In this document: piece by piece, positions 8,202 to 17,409 of the stretch
Numbering within the stretch: the stretch's first letter is position 1
Layout of the letters: each line of letters starts with the position of its first letter
Assembly (NCBI RefSeq): GCF_014697025.1
Contig: NZ_JACJRC010000017.1
Coordinates: 1-64,000, forward strand
Origin: Alkalinema sp. FACHB-956
GTDB taxonomy: Bacteria > Cyanobacteriota > Cyanobacteriia > Leptolyngbyales > Leptolyngbyaceae
DNA: 64,000 bases
Direction of reading: 5' to 3'
Program-made: the position numbers and the translations under genes
The notes under the pieces: generated by a model
What the model saw: the letters and a program-made list of their open reading frames with translations, nothing else
Told to the model about the DNA's origin: nothing
The model's database searches: none

Positions 8202-10601
8202 ATGTTCCTGAAACTCAATCTATTGCATCGAGTGAGTGCGATCGTGTTGGCAACCCTACTTCCTGCATTATCGATCGCGCCTGCCTACGCCGATCTTCGT
8301 CCTGAACCTCCTCGCGGCATTTGTACCAACATCGAACCCCTCACCCAAACCGATGCCAACGTACAAGCCCTGCGGCGACTGGCCCAACGCTATGGGATTG
8401 CAGCACCTATGCTCCAATCCAAAACCCTAGAGCGCATTGAATTTGGGCAAGAACTGGGACGTATCGTTAACGAACTCTTTCAAAAATCCCTGAACGGTTC
8501 CATTGCCGTTACCAGTACAGACATCACCACGATCGATCAACTCCAGCAAGCCTTTGGCCGCGAATTACAAGCTGCCGGTCGCTATCCGATCGAAGCACGA
8601 TTTTTCCGGGCTCCCACGGCCCAGGAAGTCGCCCAGTTGCGATCGTTACTGCAAAAATACGCGCCTCAAACCCCGGAAGCTGCGCTCCCCAACAGCCCCA
8701 CCCGCCCGGTTTTTGCGAAAGCTTTAGGAGATTTTCTGACCCAGTTGTATAAGAAACTGGCCGCGGATAAGAAAGCGACCCGCCCCAGCAATCCAGACCT
8801 AGCCATTATTCAACAACTGGAAAGTAACTATTCCCCCGAATTGGCCCAGCAACCTAACCAGGATGAACGTCTAGAGGCCAGAGTCGCCACCCTCCAGTCC
8901 CAGCAATTTTCCACAACAACCAAGCTTTCTGGGGAAGTTCTGTTTGCTGGCAAGGATCAACTGCATACTCGATTGAATGGCGGTATGGCCAACGTCCGCG
9001 TGCGACCGGGGAGCGCCACTGCCTCAAAACCCAACGCCCCAAAACTGAGTGCACCTCAAACCGTTCTTGCGCCTTTGTCCGCCCCACCCCCTACGGGAAT
9101 GCCTGCCCCAGAACCCGGTCGCTTTAGCGATCGCGATCGCATTCATAAACCGGGAACGGGTAATACGGAAAACTACAACCCGATCGAAGAAAATCCCTTC
9201 CAACGGTCGATCACAGCCCCCCTGTCCACCTTCTCCATTGATGTAGATACGGCATCCTACAGTAATACCCGCCGCTTTATTGCCAGTGGTCAGGTGCCTC
9301 CCAAGGATGCGGTGCGAATTGAGGAATTGATTAACTATTTCCCTTACCGCTACCCGCAACCAGAGGGCAATCGTCCTTTTTCCGTCACAACAGAGGTCAG
9401 TCAAGCCCCCTGGAATCCCAAGCATCAACTGGTGCGCATTGGTTTGAAAGGCAAGCAATTACAGGAAGTGCCACCCAGTAATTTAGTCTTTTTAATTGAT
9501 GTTTCCGGTTCCATGGGTGCACCTAATAAATTACCGTTGGTGCAACGATCGCTATGCTTATTAACGCGACAGTTGACGGGGCGCGATCGCGTCACGCTGG
9601 TTGTCTATGCAGGCAACGCCGGATTGGTACTGCCACCGACCCCAGGGGATCAAAAGCAGAAAATCATGGCTGCGATCGAACAACTGGAAGCAGGTGGTTC
9701 CACAGCCGGTGGCCAAGGCATTGAACTCGCCTACAAAAAAGCCCAGGAAAGCTTCATCAAAGGGGGCAATAATCGCGTCATCTTAGCAACGGATGGGGAT
9801 TTTAATGTCGGTGCTTCTAGTGATGCCGAATTGGTTCGCTTGATTGAACAGAAGCGGGATAAAGGAATTTTCTTAACTGTTCTCGGTTTTGGCACTGGCA
9901 ATTACAAAGATTCCAAAATGGAGCAACTGGCCGACAAAGGCAATGGCAATTACGCCTACATTGACACCTATAATGAAGCCAAGAAAGTTCTCGGAACCGA
10001 TCTGCGCGGAACACTCTTCACGATCGCCAAGGATGTGAAAATCCAAGTGGAGTTTAATCCTAGCAAAGTGCAAGCCTACCGCTTAATTGGCTATGAAAAC
10101 CGGGCTTTACGGGATCAGGATTTCAACGACGATCGTAAAGATGCAGGTGAAATTGGTGCAGGTCATACGGTAACCGCCCTCTATGAAGTGATTCCTACGG
10201 GGGTGGAAATGGATGTGAAATTACCCTCGATCGATGACTTGAAATACCAAATGCCTAAAGGAGATAGCACCGCTACAAATTCACCGGAATTGATGCAGGT
10301 GAAGTTACGCTATAAACAGCCTACAGATTCCACTAGCCAACTGATCAGCCAACCTGTGCTGGCCCAATCGACCTCGATCGAAGCAACGTCATTAGATATG
10401 CAGTTTGCAACCTCTGTGGCAATGTTCGGTTTAGTCCTGCGGGATTCGGAGTTTAAAGGGAAAGCCTCGATTCAAGATGTCTTGGCTCTGGCGAAGCGAT
10501 CACAGGGAGATGATCCCGAAGGCTATCGCCAAGAATTTGTACAACTGGTGGAGCAATACCGCAGTTTAGCAACTTCGAAACCAGCAACCAACGATCGCTA
10601 G
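8202..10601 (+). CDS. Exported VWA-domain protein, YfbK-like
   Basis: The protein has a signal peptide in the first 30 residues (ending in an AYA region), a long linker, then a YfbK-type architecture: a family-specific segment (about 325-420, containing FSIDVDTASYSNTRRFI), a von Willebrand A domain (about 428-600) whose metal-ion site is DVSGSM at about residue 433, and a C-terminal DUF3520-like domain (about 620-795). VWA domains bind ligands or partner proteins through the bound metal ion. The partner here is unknown. A GTG sits directly before the ATG at 8202; the ATG is preferred, with GAGGAG just upstream. A periplasmic or outer-surface location is inferred. Confidence 0.85.
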   Translation: MFLKLNLLHRVSAIVLATLLPALSIAPAYADLRPEPPRGICTNIEPLTQTDANVQALRRLAQRYGIAAPMLQSKTLERIEFGQELGRIVNELFQKSLNGSIAVTSTDITTIDQLQQAFGRELQAAGRYPIEARFFRAPTAQEVAQLRSLLQKYAPQTPEAALPNSPTRPVFAKALGDFLTQLYKKLAADKKATRPSNPDLAIIQQLESNYSPELAQQPNQDERLEARVATLQSQQFSTTTKLSGEVLFAGKDQLHTRLNGGMANVRVRPGSATASKPNAPKLSAPQTVLAPLSAPPPTGMPAPEPGRFSDRDRIHKPGTGNTENYNPIEENPFQRSITAPLSTFSIDVDTASYSNTRRFIASGQVPPKDAVRIEELINYFPYRYPQPEGNRPFSVTTEVSQAPWNPKHQLVRIGLKGKQLQEVPPSNLVFLIDVSGSMGAPNKLPLVQRSLCLLTRQLTGRDRVTLVVYAGNAGLVLPPTPGDQKQKIMAAIEQLEAGGSTAGGQGIELAYKKAQESFIKGGNNRVILATDGDFNVGASSDAELVRLIEQKRDKGIFLTVLGFGTGNYKDSKMEQLADKGNGNYAYIDTYNEAKKVLGTDLRGTLFTIAKDVKIQVEFNPSKVQAYRLIGYENRALRDQDFNDDRKDAGEIGAGHTVTALYEVIPTGVEMDVKLPSIDDLKYQMPKGDSTATNSPELMQVKLRYKQPTDSTSQLISQPVLAQSTSIEATSLDMQFATSVAMFGLVLRDSEFKGKASIQDVLALAKRSQGDDPEGYRQEFVQLVEQYRSLATSKPATNDR

Positions 10602-10800
10602 TTATCAGACTCTAGAACACCTAATCCTCCTGAAACTCCGTAAAATAAATGATGGGTCTTAGGTTACGATCGGAAACCCTTGAGCTTCTCTAAACGCAAC
10701 TATTAGGGAATCTCAAGGGTAATGAGTCAAGTGAGCGATCAACAATCGAAAAATGCACGATCGCTCAATCCACTTCAACAGTCAGGTGATGGAATCAAGA

Positions 10801-11484
10801 TTACTCCGCTATGGTATTTAGCGAGCTTTTCCGTTTGCGGAATAGCCCAATACCCATGCCAATCAATCCCGGCAGCAATGCAGGCGTTGGCACTGCGGTC
10901 ACACTGACGTCATCCAAGTAAGAACCATAGGTGTCAGAAGGTTCTGTTAAGTTACCAAAGCTAAGACGTGTAGTGGTGGAAGTTGCTGTTAACAGGTAAG
11001 AGTAAACACTCCAATTGGTATTGGTGAGACCTGTACCATTCTTGATGAGGGTATCTACCGGCGTTCCGCCCCAGGAAATATTCATTCTACTTAGCGTAGA
11101 TGCACTAGGAGGCGTTGCACTAGAAGATGAGTTCTGAGGACGTGCAGAAAACGCAAACGTGAGTTTATAAACCTGACCAATCACTGTCGCCAAATCTTGG
11201 GAAATTTCAGTGACACTGTTACCGTCTAACTCGGTAAATTGGTTTCCCTCATAAGGGTCACCTGCGGCACGGCGCTGAATTTCAATTCCAGCACCGGATA
11301 CTCCTCCTGTTTGAAACCATCCAGGAATCGGATTCTGAATCAAGAATGAACCGTCAGCGGCGAGTGCTGGATTTTCAAAGCCACCATTGGTGACGATGCT
11401 AGCAGCCTGAGCAGCATTGCCAACGCTCAGGGTTACTAATGTAACTGTAGCGGAAGCAATTGCTAATGGTTGAATGCGAATCAT
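10801..11484 (-). CDS. PTPA-CTERM exported protein with a DUF642-like domain
   Basis: The 227-residue protein has a signal peptide (ending near AAQAAS), a single beta-rich domain opening with IVTNGGFENPAL and containing IPGWFQTGG and GNQFTELDG, as in DUF642 or choice-of-anchor galactose-binding-like folds, and a C-terminal sorting tail VPTPALLPGLIGMGIGLFRK with a basic end. Such tails are processed by exosortase-type systems, so display on the surface or in the matrix is inferred. The start at 11484 is supported by AAGGAG 9-14 bases upstream; an in-frame start further upstream lacks this and would bury the signal peptide. No exosortase gene is present in the window. Confidence 0.85.
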   Translation of the reverse strand: MIRIQPLAIASATVTLVTLSVGNAAQAASIVTNGGFENPALAADGSFLIQNPIPGWFQTGGVSGAGIEIQRRAAGDPYEGNQFTELDGNSVTEISQDLATVIGQVYKLTFAFSARPQNSSSSATPPSASTLSRMNISWGGTPVDTLIKNGTGLTNTNWSVYSYLLTATSTTTRLSFGNLTEPSDTYGSYLDDVSVTAVPTPALLPGLIGMGIGLFRKRKSSLNTIAE

Positions 11485-12199
11485 AGAACTATTCTCCTTC
11501 GAGAATCGTGAAGTACGGGTTTCGAAGGTAGATGCTGAATGTGACTGTGCCATTACAGAAATGTAAAAAATGGCCTCAAGCAATCATCAAAACGTAATTT
11601 GAAGAAAATATTCACCTACAACATCACATCTAATCGTGTGATGGTAATCTGCACAGAAGTCGAAAGAAGCAAACAAAAACTCTGGTCAATCAAGTCAGCA
11701 AACTGACATGAATCAGATAATACACATAACCTTCGGTACTATCGATTCATATGATTCTGGTAAATCCCTGATTAGATTAATTCAGCCTTGAATGGTAGGG
11801 TTATTCATTACGCCATCTCAAATCTCTAATCACATAGTTCAACTTCAAAATTGACGATGAGATTGAAACCATGGGATTGAATTAAGGAGTGAATGGTATC
11901 TGATACTCCTAGATTTAAATCCTATATCTGAACTCCCTTGAAGAATATCTGTAGAGAAATCAAGTATACGGGGGTGAGTGGCGAACCACAAAATCTAAAA
12001 AATCTAATTTCGTGGAGTTGAATGTAATCATCTTGACAAAAACTTGGAGATTTCTCGTAGGCTTTACTAAAGCTTGAAGGATAAACTCGGCAAAATATAT
12101 CTTGGCTTTAAACTACATCTGGATAATTATGCTAGTGCTAAGTATTTTTAACACAAATCTGTAAATCCCCGGCAAATCCTCAGCGCAGCTTGTTGATCG

Positions 12200-12243
12200 C
12201 TGATTAACTGCTGATTAGCTACTGATTGGCTACTGATTGACTG
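12200..12243. repeat. 11-bp tandem array, four units
   Basis: CTGATTAACTG, CTGATTAGCTA, CTGATTGGCTA and CTGATTGACTG run without indels at 12200-12210, 12211-12221, 12222-12232 and 12233-12243. Confidence 0.9.
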
Positions 12244-12256
12244 CTTGCTGATCAAA

Positions 12257-12278
12257 GCTGAGCAGTCAGTCGCTCAGC
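12257..12278 (-). terminator. Possible terminator after the DUF3352-TPR gene
   Basis: GCTGAGC (12257-12263) and GCTCAGC (12272-12278) form a 7-bp stem with an 8-base loop, 50 bases beyond the minus-strand stop. The following T-rich run is weak. Confidence 0.35.
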
Positions 12279-12329
12279 TCGGTTTCACCTGTTTGGGAAA
12301 TACTCATCGATCGGTGCTCCGTGATGCTT

Positions 12330-15308
12330 CTAGGATGATTTACCCAACGCCACGATCGCCCGTTCCACCCGTTGCACAGCGGTTAAATTTCCCCGTTCTT
12401 GATATAACTCCTTGGCTTTTTTGAGGGAAAACTCAGCCCCTTTCAGATCGCCAAGACGTTTACGGGCTAAGCCATGGGCCTCATGGACATCAGGACTGTT
12501 GGGATCCAATTCCAGCGCCCAACCACAATCTTCGGTTAGTGCGGCCTTTTCACCCAGACCTACCCGCGCGTAGCAGCGAGCTGCAAACAGTTCTGCTTCC
12601 ACTTCGGCCATATCCTGTTCGATCGCCTGGTTACAGTCCTCCACCGCCTTGGCAAATTCGCCTAGCTGCGCCCGTGCGTAGCAACGATTGCCTAACGATG
12701 TATGACTATCCCCTCCCAGCATCAGGCTGAGCGTAAAGTTTGCTCCGGCACGCTTGAGGTCTGCTGAGGGCACATCTGCTTGGTAGAGATTAATGGCTTG
12801 GGTTGCATCCTCGATCGCGCCGGGATAGTCTTCTAGCTCAACTTTGGCGTAGGCACGCAATTCGTAGGCTTTGGCCGATTGATTTTGATCCAATTTGAGG
12901 GCAGCGGTGCTGTCGGCAATTGCCCCAGGAAAGTCGTAGAGGTTGCCCTTGGCTAAACTGCGTAATAGGTAAGCAGTGGAATTTTGGCTATCTTTCTGCA
13001 AGGTCGTATCCAAATCGGCGATCGCGCCCACAAAATCGCGAGTTTTCTGTCGGACAACAGCGCGTTTGAAATAGGCTGCATGCTGGTTGGGATCGAGCCG
13101 TAGCGCTCGGTTGTAATTGGCGATCGCGCCATCGCTATCTCCCAAACCTTTCTTATCACCCAGTTCAATCAATTCCTGGGCTGTTAAGGGTTTGAGCGGG
13201 CGAGAGGCCAAGGCTAAAAAGCCGTCGGAAGAGAGGGCATTGCCTTCAAAGTTACTGGTGCCGCTTAAACTACGAATGCTGCCAACCACATCCCCGATCG
13301 TGCGATTGGGTTCATTGTCGATCGGCGTTTTCAACACGTCCCCAAACCCAAACCCGTTAGCAAGGGAAATCAGGGCACTGGGATTGAGATAGAAATAGCC
13401 CATATTGGGTTTAGGTAAGGGAGCGATCGCTGCTTGGAAATTAGCAGAGTCGGATAGCTTTGTCCAAGGGGTCGGAACCAAGTTAGTGGCACTATCCACC
13501 CCGCTTAAAATCATCAGCGTATCCGGCGTAACCCAGCCATGGGAGAGCACACTCACGAGTGGAGTCGGGAGTTTTGGGGTTGAGGCTTTGCTGGGAGTTT
13601 TGCTGGGAGTTTTGCTGGGAGTTTTGCTAGGTGCTTTTGCCGTGGGACGATCGGGGCGATTGGCCTTTTTCCGAGGTGCGTTGGTGGGGGCACTGGTGGA
13701 TGCGCTGGTGGGGGCAGGAACTTCCCAACTGGTGAACCTTTGGCCTTTGATCTCCCTAGGCTTAATCGTTAAACCTGTGCCAAAGCGCGTGGTCATCAAA
13801 TTATCCACCTTCGCCAACGTTCTCTCCGCTGCGGCCCGATCGCTCGTTTGAATCAACGCACCCACCCCAATTGCTAGCTTGGGATCCATGGTGGGGAAAA
13901 AGCCCCCTTGGGTCGGAAAAACAAATCCGGCATATTCCTTATCCATCCAAGGGAAAATATCCCGATCGTCAATGCCAACTAGACTTTGGGAGAGCTTGCG
14001 GAAATTTTCCACACCCGTTTTAAACCTAGGATTCAGTTCAATGCCTTGGTTGAAGGCTTTCCAGTAAAACGCCAAATTCGCGCTATTGGTCATGCCATAG
14101 GTCACTTGCGGCATACGATCGGGCAAGAGATTGGGACTATTCAGCGCTTGCAACGTTTCTGGGGGGATTGGCTGATTAAAGGTGACTGAAGCTTGCATCC
14201 GCAGTCCTTCTGGTTGTGCCCAAGCAAAGCCAAAAATGTCGCCATAGTAGGATTCAATTTTTTGGGTCAGTTCTGGGGAAGCTTTGGGCACAGGGAACGG
14301 CAAAGCAAAGGGGAAATCTTGCAAGGTTTGGCTGCTGTCTTCCAGGGTGGAGGCAACAATTTTGCTGTAGCTGCCAAATCCCATAAACAGTGATTTGGGA
14401 AAACGCGGATCGCTTAAGGTTTTCCGGAATCCTGGCGTTTCACTCAGCCGATCGGGGTGATCTTGGGCATCAATCAATTTACGAATGGCGTCGGGTGTTG
14501 TGGCGCTGACAACGTAGCCACTGGGCAGATAGGCGATCGCGTATCCCGGCAATTTGAAGGGTTTCCGAGGTGTCGGCGTTTCCTGGGGAGCAGGCAGGGG
14601 CAGGGGTTGGGGCGTGGGAGCGGTGGTAATGGCGATCGAATTACCGAGAGATCGAGAACGAGAAACAGAAGCGGGATTAGTAGAAGACCCCGAATCCACA
14701 AAACTAATGGATGGTTTCAAAAACTGGGGCGCTAATGCATCAATGTTATTCGGAGAATCACCAGGCTCATTTTCTGGTAAAGGGGTTGGAGACACTTCGG
14801 GTTCTCCTAAGGTTTCCGGTTCCCACACCAGCAAGTTAATCCCTTTATAGGTTTGTTCGATCGGTTTTTTGCCCTTTTCCTGTCTCACCCGATCGAGAAA
14901 TTTGGGAATGGGGGTGGCATCTTTCACCGGAGCCAACATCACGACGCGAGTGTCTGAAGCGCCAGAACCCGTCAGTAAAGCAATGCCAACAGAACCGCCT
15001 AACCACGGTTGCACATCCGTGTAGAAATTGACATTCCCTACGATCGGGCTAAATAAAAAACCAGGGGTTGTAAAATCTCGGGGAAATAGGCCAAATTTAG
15101 CCAGATCCTCCCATAGGGCATCATCGGGATTGATCAGAAAAATGCCTGCGGTATCGGCGGGGAGAATTTTACTAATGGCGGGTGGTTCGATCGGGGTTGG
15201 GGTTGAAGCGGGAGACAGGGATTGCGCGATTCCTGGCTGTGGGAACATCCCGGCTGAGCTCAGGGTCAGTGCAGACAGTGCAGGAATCAAAAATTGACGC
15301 ATAGCCAT
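12330..15308 (-). CDS. Exported DUF3352 protein with C-terminal TPR repeats
   Basis: A 992-residue protein with a signal peptide (about residues 1-28), a DUF3352-type domain over roughly 40-540 (beginning ISKILPADTAGIFLINPDDA), a proline/serine/lysine-rich linker with TPSK repeats (about 545-600), the rest of the DUF3352-like region, and at least six TPR-like helical repeats from about residue 695 to the C-terminus (for example AIANYNRALRLDPNQHAAYF). TPRs mediate protein-protein contacts. DUF3352 has no established function. The protein is probably periplasmic. Start is ATG at 15308 or 15302, which differ by two residues. It stands alone between two spacers. Confidence 0.85.
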   Translation of the reverse strand: MAMRQFLIPALSALTLSSAGMFPQPGIAQSLSPASTPTPIEPPAISKILPADTAGIFLINPDDALWEDLAKFGLFPRDFTTPGFLFSPIVGNVNFYTDVQPWLGGSVGIALLTGSGASDTRVVMLAPVKDATPIPKFLDRVRQEKGKKPIEQTYKGINLLVWEPETLGEPEVSPTPLPENEPGDSPNNIDALAPQFLKPSISFVDSGSSTNPASVSRSRSLGNSIAITTAPTPQPLPLPAPQETPTPRKPFKLPGYAIAYLPSGYVVSATTPDAIRKLIDAQDHPDRLSETPGFRKTLSDPRFPKSLFMGFGSYSKIVASTLEDSSQTLQDFPFALPFPVPKASPELTQKIESYYGDIFGFAWAQPEGLRMQASVTFNQPIPPETLQALNSPNLLPDRMPQVTYGMTNSANLAFYWKAFNQGIELNPRFKTGVENFRKLSQSLVGIDDRDIFPWMDKEYAGFVFPTQGGFFPTMDPKLAIGVGALIQTSDRAAAERTLAKVDNLMTTRFGTGLTIKPREIKGQRFTSWEVPAPTSASTSAPTNAPRKKANRPDRPTAKAPSKTPSKTPSKTPSKASTPKLPTPLVSVLSHGWVTPDTLMILSGVDSATNLVPTPWTKLSDSANFQAAIAPLPKPNMGYFYLNPSALISLANGFGFGDVLKTPIDNEPNRTIGDVVGSIRSLSGTSNFEGNALSSDGFLALASRPLKPLTAQELIELGDKKGLGDSDGAIANYNRALRLDPNQHAAYFKRAVVRQKTRDFVGAIADLDTTLQKDSQNSTAYLLRSLAKGNLYDFPGAIADSTAALKLDQNQSAKAYELRAYAKVELEDYPGAIEDATQAINLYQADVPSADLKRAGANFTLSLMLGGDSHTSLGNRCYARAQLGEFAKAVEDCNQAIEQDMAEVEAELFAARCYARVGLGEKAALTEDCGWALELDPNSPDVHEAHGLARKRLGDLKGAEFSLKKAKELYQERGNLTAVQRVERAIVALGKSS
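13585..13632 (-). repeat. 12-bp in-frame repeat encoding TPSK
   Basis: Four consecutive copies of a 12-bp unit (GTTTTGCTGGGA on the plus strand) encode the TPSK linker repeats of the DUF3352-TPR protein. The middle copies are identical. Confidence 0.9.
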
Positions 15309-15480
15309 GAATTTGCCCCAATGGAACCGAATGAATGCTCTCTCAATAGGTTAACCTGAGGTTTCTGATGTGGAGCGTTGATTTTGCTGGAAGTGGAATC
15401 CCATTACTTAGCAGTCAATCTTTCTGCGTTCTTTCTGTATTTTTCCTGCGTTTTTCCTGCGTTCTTCCTAAACTACATAA

Positions 15481-15524
15481 TAATAAAGCCGGACTGATAG
15501 TGTTTATCAATCCGGCTTTATTAA
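15481..15524 (-). terminator. tRNA-Pro terminator hairpin
   Basis: AATAAAGCCGGA and TCCGGCTTTATT form a perfect 12-bp stem, extended by partial CTGATA/TATCAA pairing inside. It lies directly downstream of the minus-strand tRNA. Confidence 0.85.
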
Positions 15525-15531
15525 ATTCAAA

Positions 15532-15605
15532 TCGGAGCGGCGGGATTTGAACCCACGACCCCCACTACCCCAAAGTGGTGCGCTACCAAGCTGCGCTACG
15601 CCCCG
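15532..15605 (-). tRNA. tRNA-Pro(GGG)
   Basis: On the minus strand the molecule folds into a complete cloverleaf: acceptor CGGGGCG pairs with CGCTCCG (one G-U), the anticodon stem CCACT/AGTGG encloses the loop TTGGGGT with anticodon GGG, and the T-arm is GTGGG-TTCAAAT-CCCGC. The discriminator base is A. The CCA end is not encoded. It reads CCC and CCU codons. Confidence 0.95.
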
Positions 15606-15734
15606 TAACCGTTCGCCTGAACTCGCGTCCAGCGCTCAGCTATACTAACACTACCAAATTAATTTATGCAACTCTTTTCTGAAGAAACTTGTGAAAAAGT
15701 TTGTGAAAGGATTTGGGCAAGCCTTGGGTGGTCA

Positions 15735-16100
15735 TCAAAATACGCGAAGGGTTTGTAACGCCTGCAAGAATTCTGCAACGACCCCACAGGGCCAAAAGCC
15801 TTCCACCCGTCGGCCTGTATTCAGGATGCAGCGAAGGCTGTAGCTATGGGGAAACCCTTCCGCTTCTAGCCACAGGCGATCGGTTTCCAACTCACAGGCG
15901 ATCGTTTCTTCGTCCATCAGTTCCGCCGCGATCGCTTGCATCGCTCCATCCAGTTGCCCCGCTAATTGACACAGGTCTTCAAATTCCGCGGCGGTCAGTT
16001 CGATCGCCCAATCCTCAGTACCGACCAATGCCGGAAATTCTAGGGCTGCTGGATCCCAACCCACGCGCCACCCCGATCCCGACTTCATCACCCGCGACAT
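15735..16100 (-). CDS. DUF1818 family conserved cyanobacterial protein
   Basis: The 121-residue protein starting at 16100 (MSRVMKSGSGWRVGWDPAAL) has family-typical segments WAIELTAAEFEDLC, AIAAELMDEETIACELE and GRRVEGFWP. The function of DUF1818 is unknown; the proteins are small, soluble and widespread in cyanobacteria. The reading frame stays open to 16235, but that extension runs through the right end of a TnpB element and is not part of the family, so the internal ATG is the true start. The element's right-end hairpin lies about 45 bases upstream of this start and may have replaced the native promoter. Confidence 0.82.
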   Translation of the reverse strand: MSRVMKSGSGWRVGWDPAALEFPALVGTEDWAIELTAAEFEDLCQLAGQLDGAMQAIAAELMDEETIACELETDRLWLEAEGFPHSYSLRCILNTGRRVEGFWPCGVVAEFLQALQTLRVF

Positions 16101-16142
16101 ACTTTTCTTGGCTCTACCGCTTCTGTGGACTACTTTGACACT

Positions 16143-16164
16143 CCCCGTGGCTAAAAGCCAGGGG
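16143..16164 (-). ncRNA. Right-end hairpin and possible omega-RNA 3' region
   Basis: In studied TnpB elements the guide (omega) RNA comes from the end of tnpB and the right-end hairpin, with its guide segment in the flanking DNA. Here that flank is the leader of the DUF1818 gene. The hairpin is visible; transcription is inferred. Confidence 0.4.
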
Positions 16165-16174
16165 ATTCTTGGTT

Positions 16175-17365
16175 CTACGACAGTGCTTGCTGTAGCAGGC
16201 TTTCGCCAACCACAGTAGAGGCTCCATCTCCCCAAGCGTTTCCCACGTCTAGCATGAGGCTTCCCGTATGCCCTACGGTAGCTAATCCCCGACTCAGGAT
16301 GTTTCTAGCTGCGTTGTGGTCTCTATCCATTTCACACCCACACTGGCAAGAGTGGGTTCTTTGGGATAGAGACTTTTTCACAATCACGCCGCAGTTAGAG
16401 CATTCTTGGCTGGTATAGGCTGGTGGAACAGCAATCGTGATCTTAGAAAACACTTTGCCGTAGTACTCCACCCAGCACCTGAACTGATACCAAGATGCAT
16501 CGTTAATCGATTTGGCAAGGCAATGATTCCGCACCATATTTTTGATTCTCAAATCTTCGTAGGCCACAACATCGTTAGATGTGATTACGCACCTTGCCAG
16601 CTTCACGGCGTGGTCTTTACGCTGCCTGCTTATTTTGAGATGACGCTTGCCTAAAATCTGCCTTGCTTTTCTCCGATTGCTTGAACCTTTAACTTTCTTG
16701 GAAACTCTACGCTGACTACGCTTCAAGACTTTTTCGGCCTTGCGCAGAAAGCGGGGATTTTCAATCGTCACGCCCGTCGAATCAGCGTAGAACTCTTGCA
16801 AGCCCACATCCAAACCGACAGCTTTTCCTGTTGGTTCAACGGTTTCAAGACGGTCAGCAGATACACAAAATTGCACATAGTAGCCATCAGCCCGTTTGAC
16901 CAGTCTCACCCGTTTAATTTGGTCGATTGGATAGAAATGCAGGTCACGAGTCCCTTTCATTTTCAATCGACCAATGCCACATTTATCGGTAAACGTGATT
17001 GACTTGCGGTCATCCGAGAGTTTCCAGCCGGAGGTTTTGTATTCCACACTGCGACAATTTTTCTGAAAAGTTGGAAATCCTTTCTTACCAGGAACCTTCT
17101 TTTTGCAGTTGTCGTAGAACCTTGAAATACTTGCCCATGCTCGTTCTGCTGCTGCTTGTCGAGCCATTGAATTCAACTTATTTGCGAAGTCAAATTCTTT
17201 CGCCAGTAGTGAGCAGTGGCGGGAGAGTTCAACCCAGGATTTAGCCTGTCCATCCATCCACAGTCGAATTGACTTGTTCCGAATGAACTGAGTCACGCGG
17301 ATCGCTTCATCCACTGCTCTGAACTGTGCAGGCTTGCCGTAGGTTTTGAACTCAAGCACTAGCAT
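16175..17365 (-). CDS. tnpB: RNA-guided endonuclease TnpB, apparently intact
   Basis: A 396-residue TnpB with an N-terminal helix-turn-helix-like region (MLVLEFKTYGKPAQFRAVDE), a central basic segment, and a complete RuvC site: D186 in VGLDVGL, E270 in AYEDLRIKNM and the DRDHNAARN motif (D347/D349). The zinc ribbon uses C322/C325 and C340/C342. No internal stop or frameshift is seen. Family members cut DNA next to a short motif under guidance of an omega RNA and help the element persist at donor sites. AGGAGG precedes the ATG, and an 11-bp inverted repeat lies just upstream. Confidence 0.92.
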   Translation of the reverse strand: MLVLEFKTYGKPAQFRAVDEAIRVTQFIRNKSIRLWMDGQAKSWVELSRHCSLLAKEFDFANKLNSMARQAAAERAWASISRFYDNCKKKVPGKKGFPTFQKNCRSVEYKTSGWKLSDDRKSITFTDKCGIGRLKMKGTRDLHFYPIDQIKRVRLVKRADGYYVQFCVSADRLETVEPTGKAVGLDVGLQEFYADSTGVTIENPRFLRKAEKVLKRSQRRVSKKVKGSSNRRKARQILGKRHLKISRQRKDHAVKLARCVITSNDVVAYEDLRIKNMVRNHCLAKSINDASWYQFRCWVEYYGKVFSKITIAVPPAYTSQECSNCGVIVKKSLSQRTHSCQCGCEMDRDHNAARNILSRGLATVGHTGSLMLDVGNAWGDGASTVVGESLLQQALS

Positions 17366-17380
17366 GAGTGTTTCCTCCTA

Positions 17381-17409
17381 CTCTTATGATAGCAGGTTTA
17401 TCATAAGAG
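17381..17409 (-). promoter_or_regulatory. Perfect 11-bp inverted repeat in the tnpB leader
   Basis: CTCTTATGATA (17381-17391) and TATCATAAGAG (17399-17409) flank a 7-base loop, directly upstream of the tnpB ribosome-binding site. It may be a left-end recognition hairpin or a translational control structure. Confidence 0.6.

Larger units (their letters stand above)
11485..12329. other. AT-rich spacer with no gene seen
   Basis: About 845 bases with no plausible reading frame or RNA gene. The part nearest the PTPA-CTERM gene holds its leader. The far end holds an 11-bp tandem array and a hairpin downstream of the DUF3352 gene. Confidence 0.6.

Noticed and set aside
10722-10907. 61-codon plus-strand frame downstream of the VWA gene
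   Set aside because: It overlaps the C-terminal sorting tail of the PTPA-CTERM gene on the other strand and has no family likeness.
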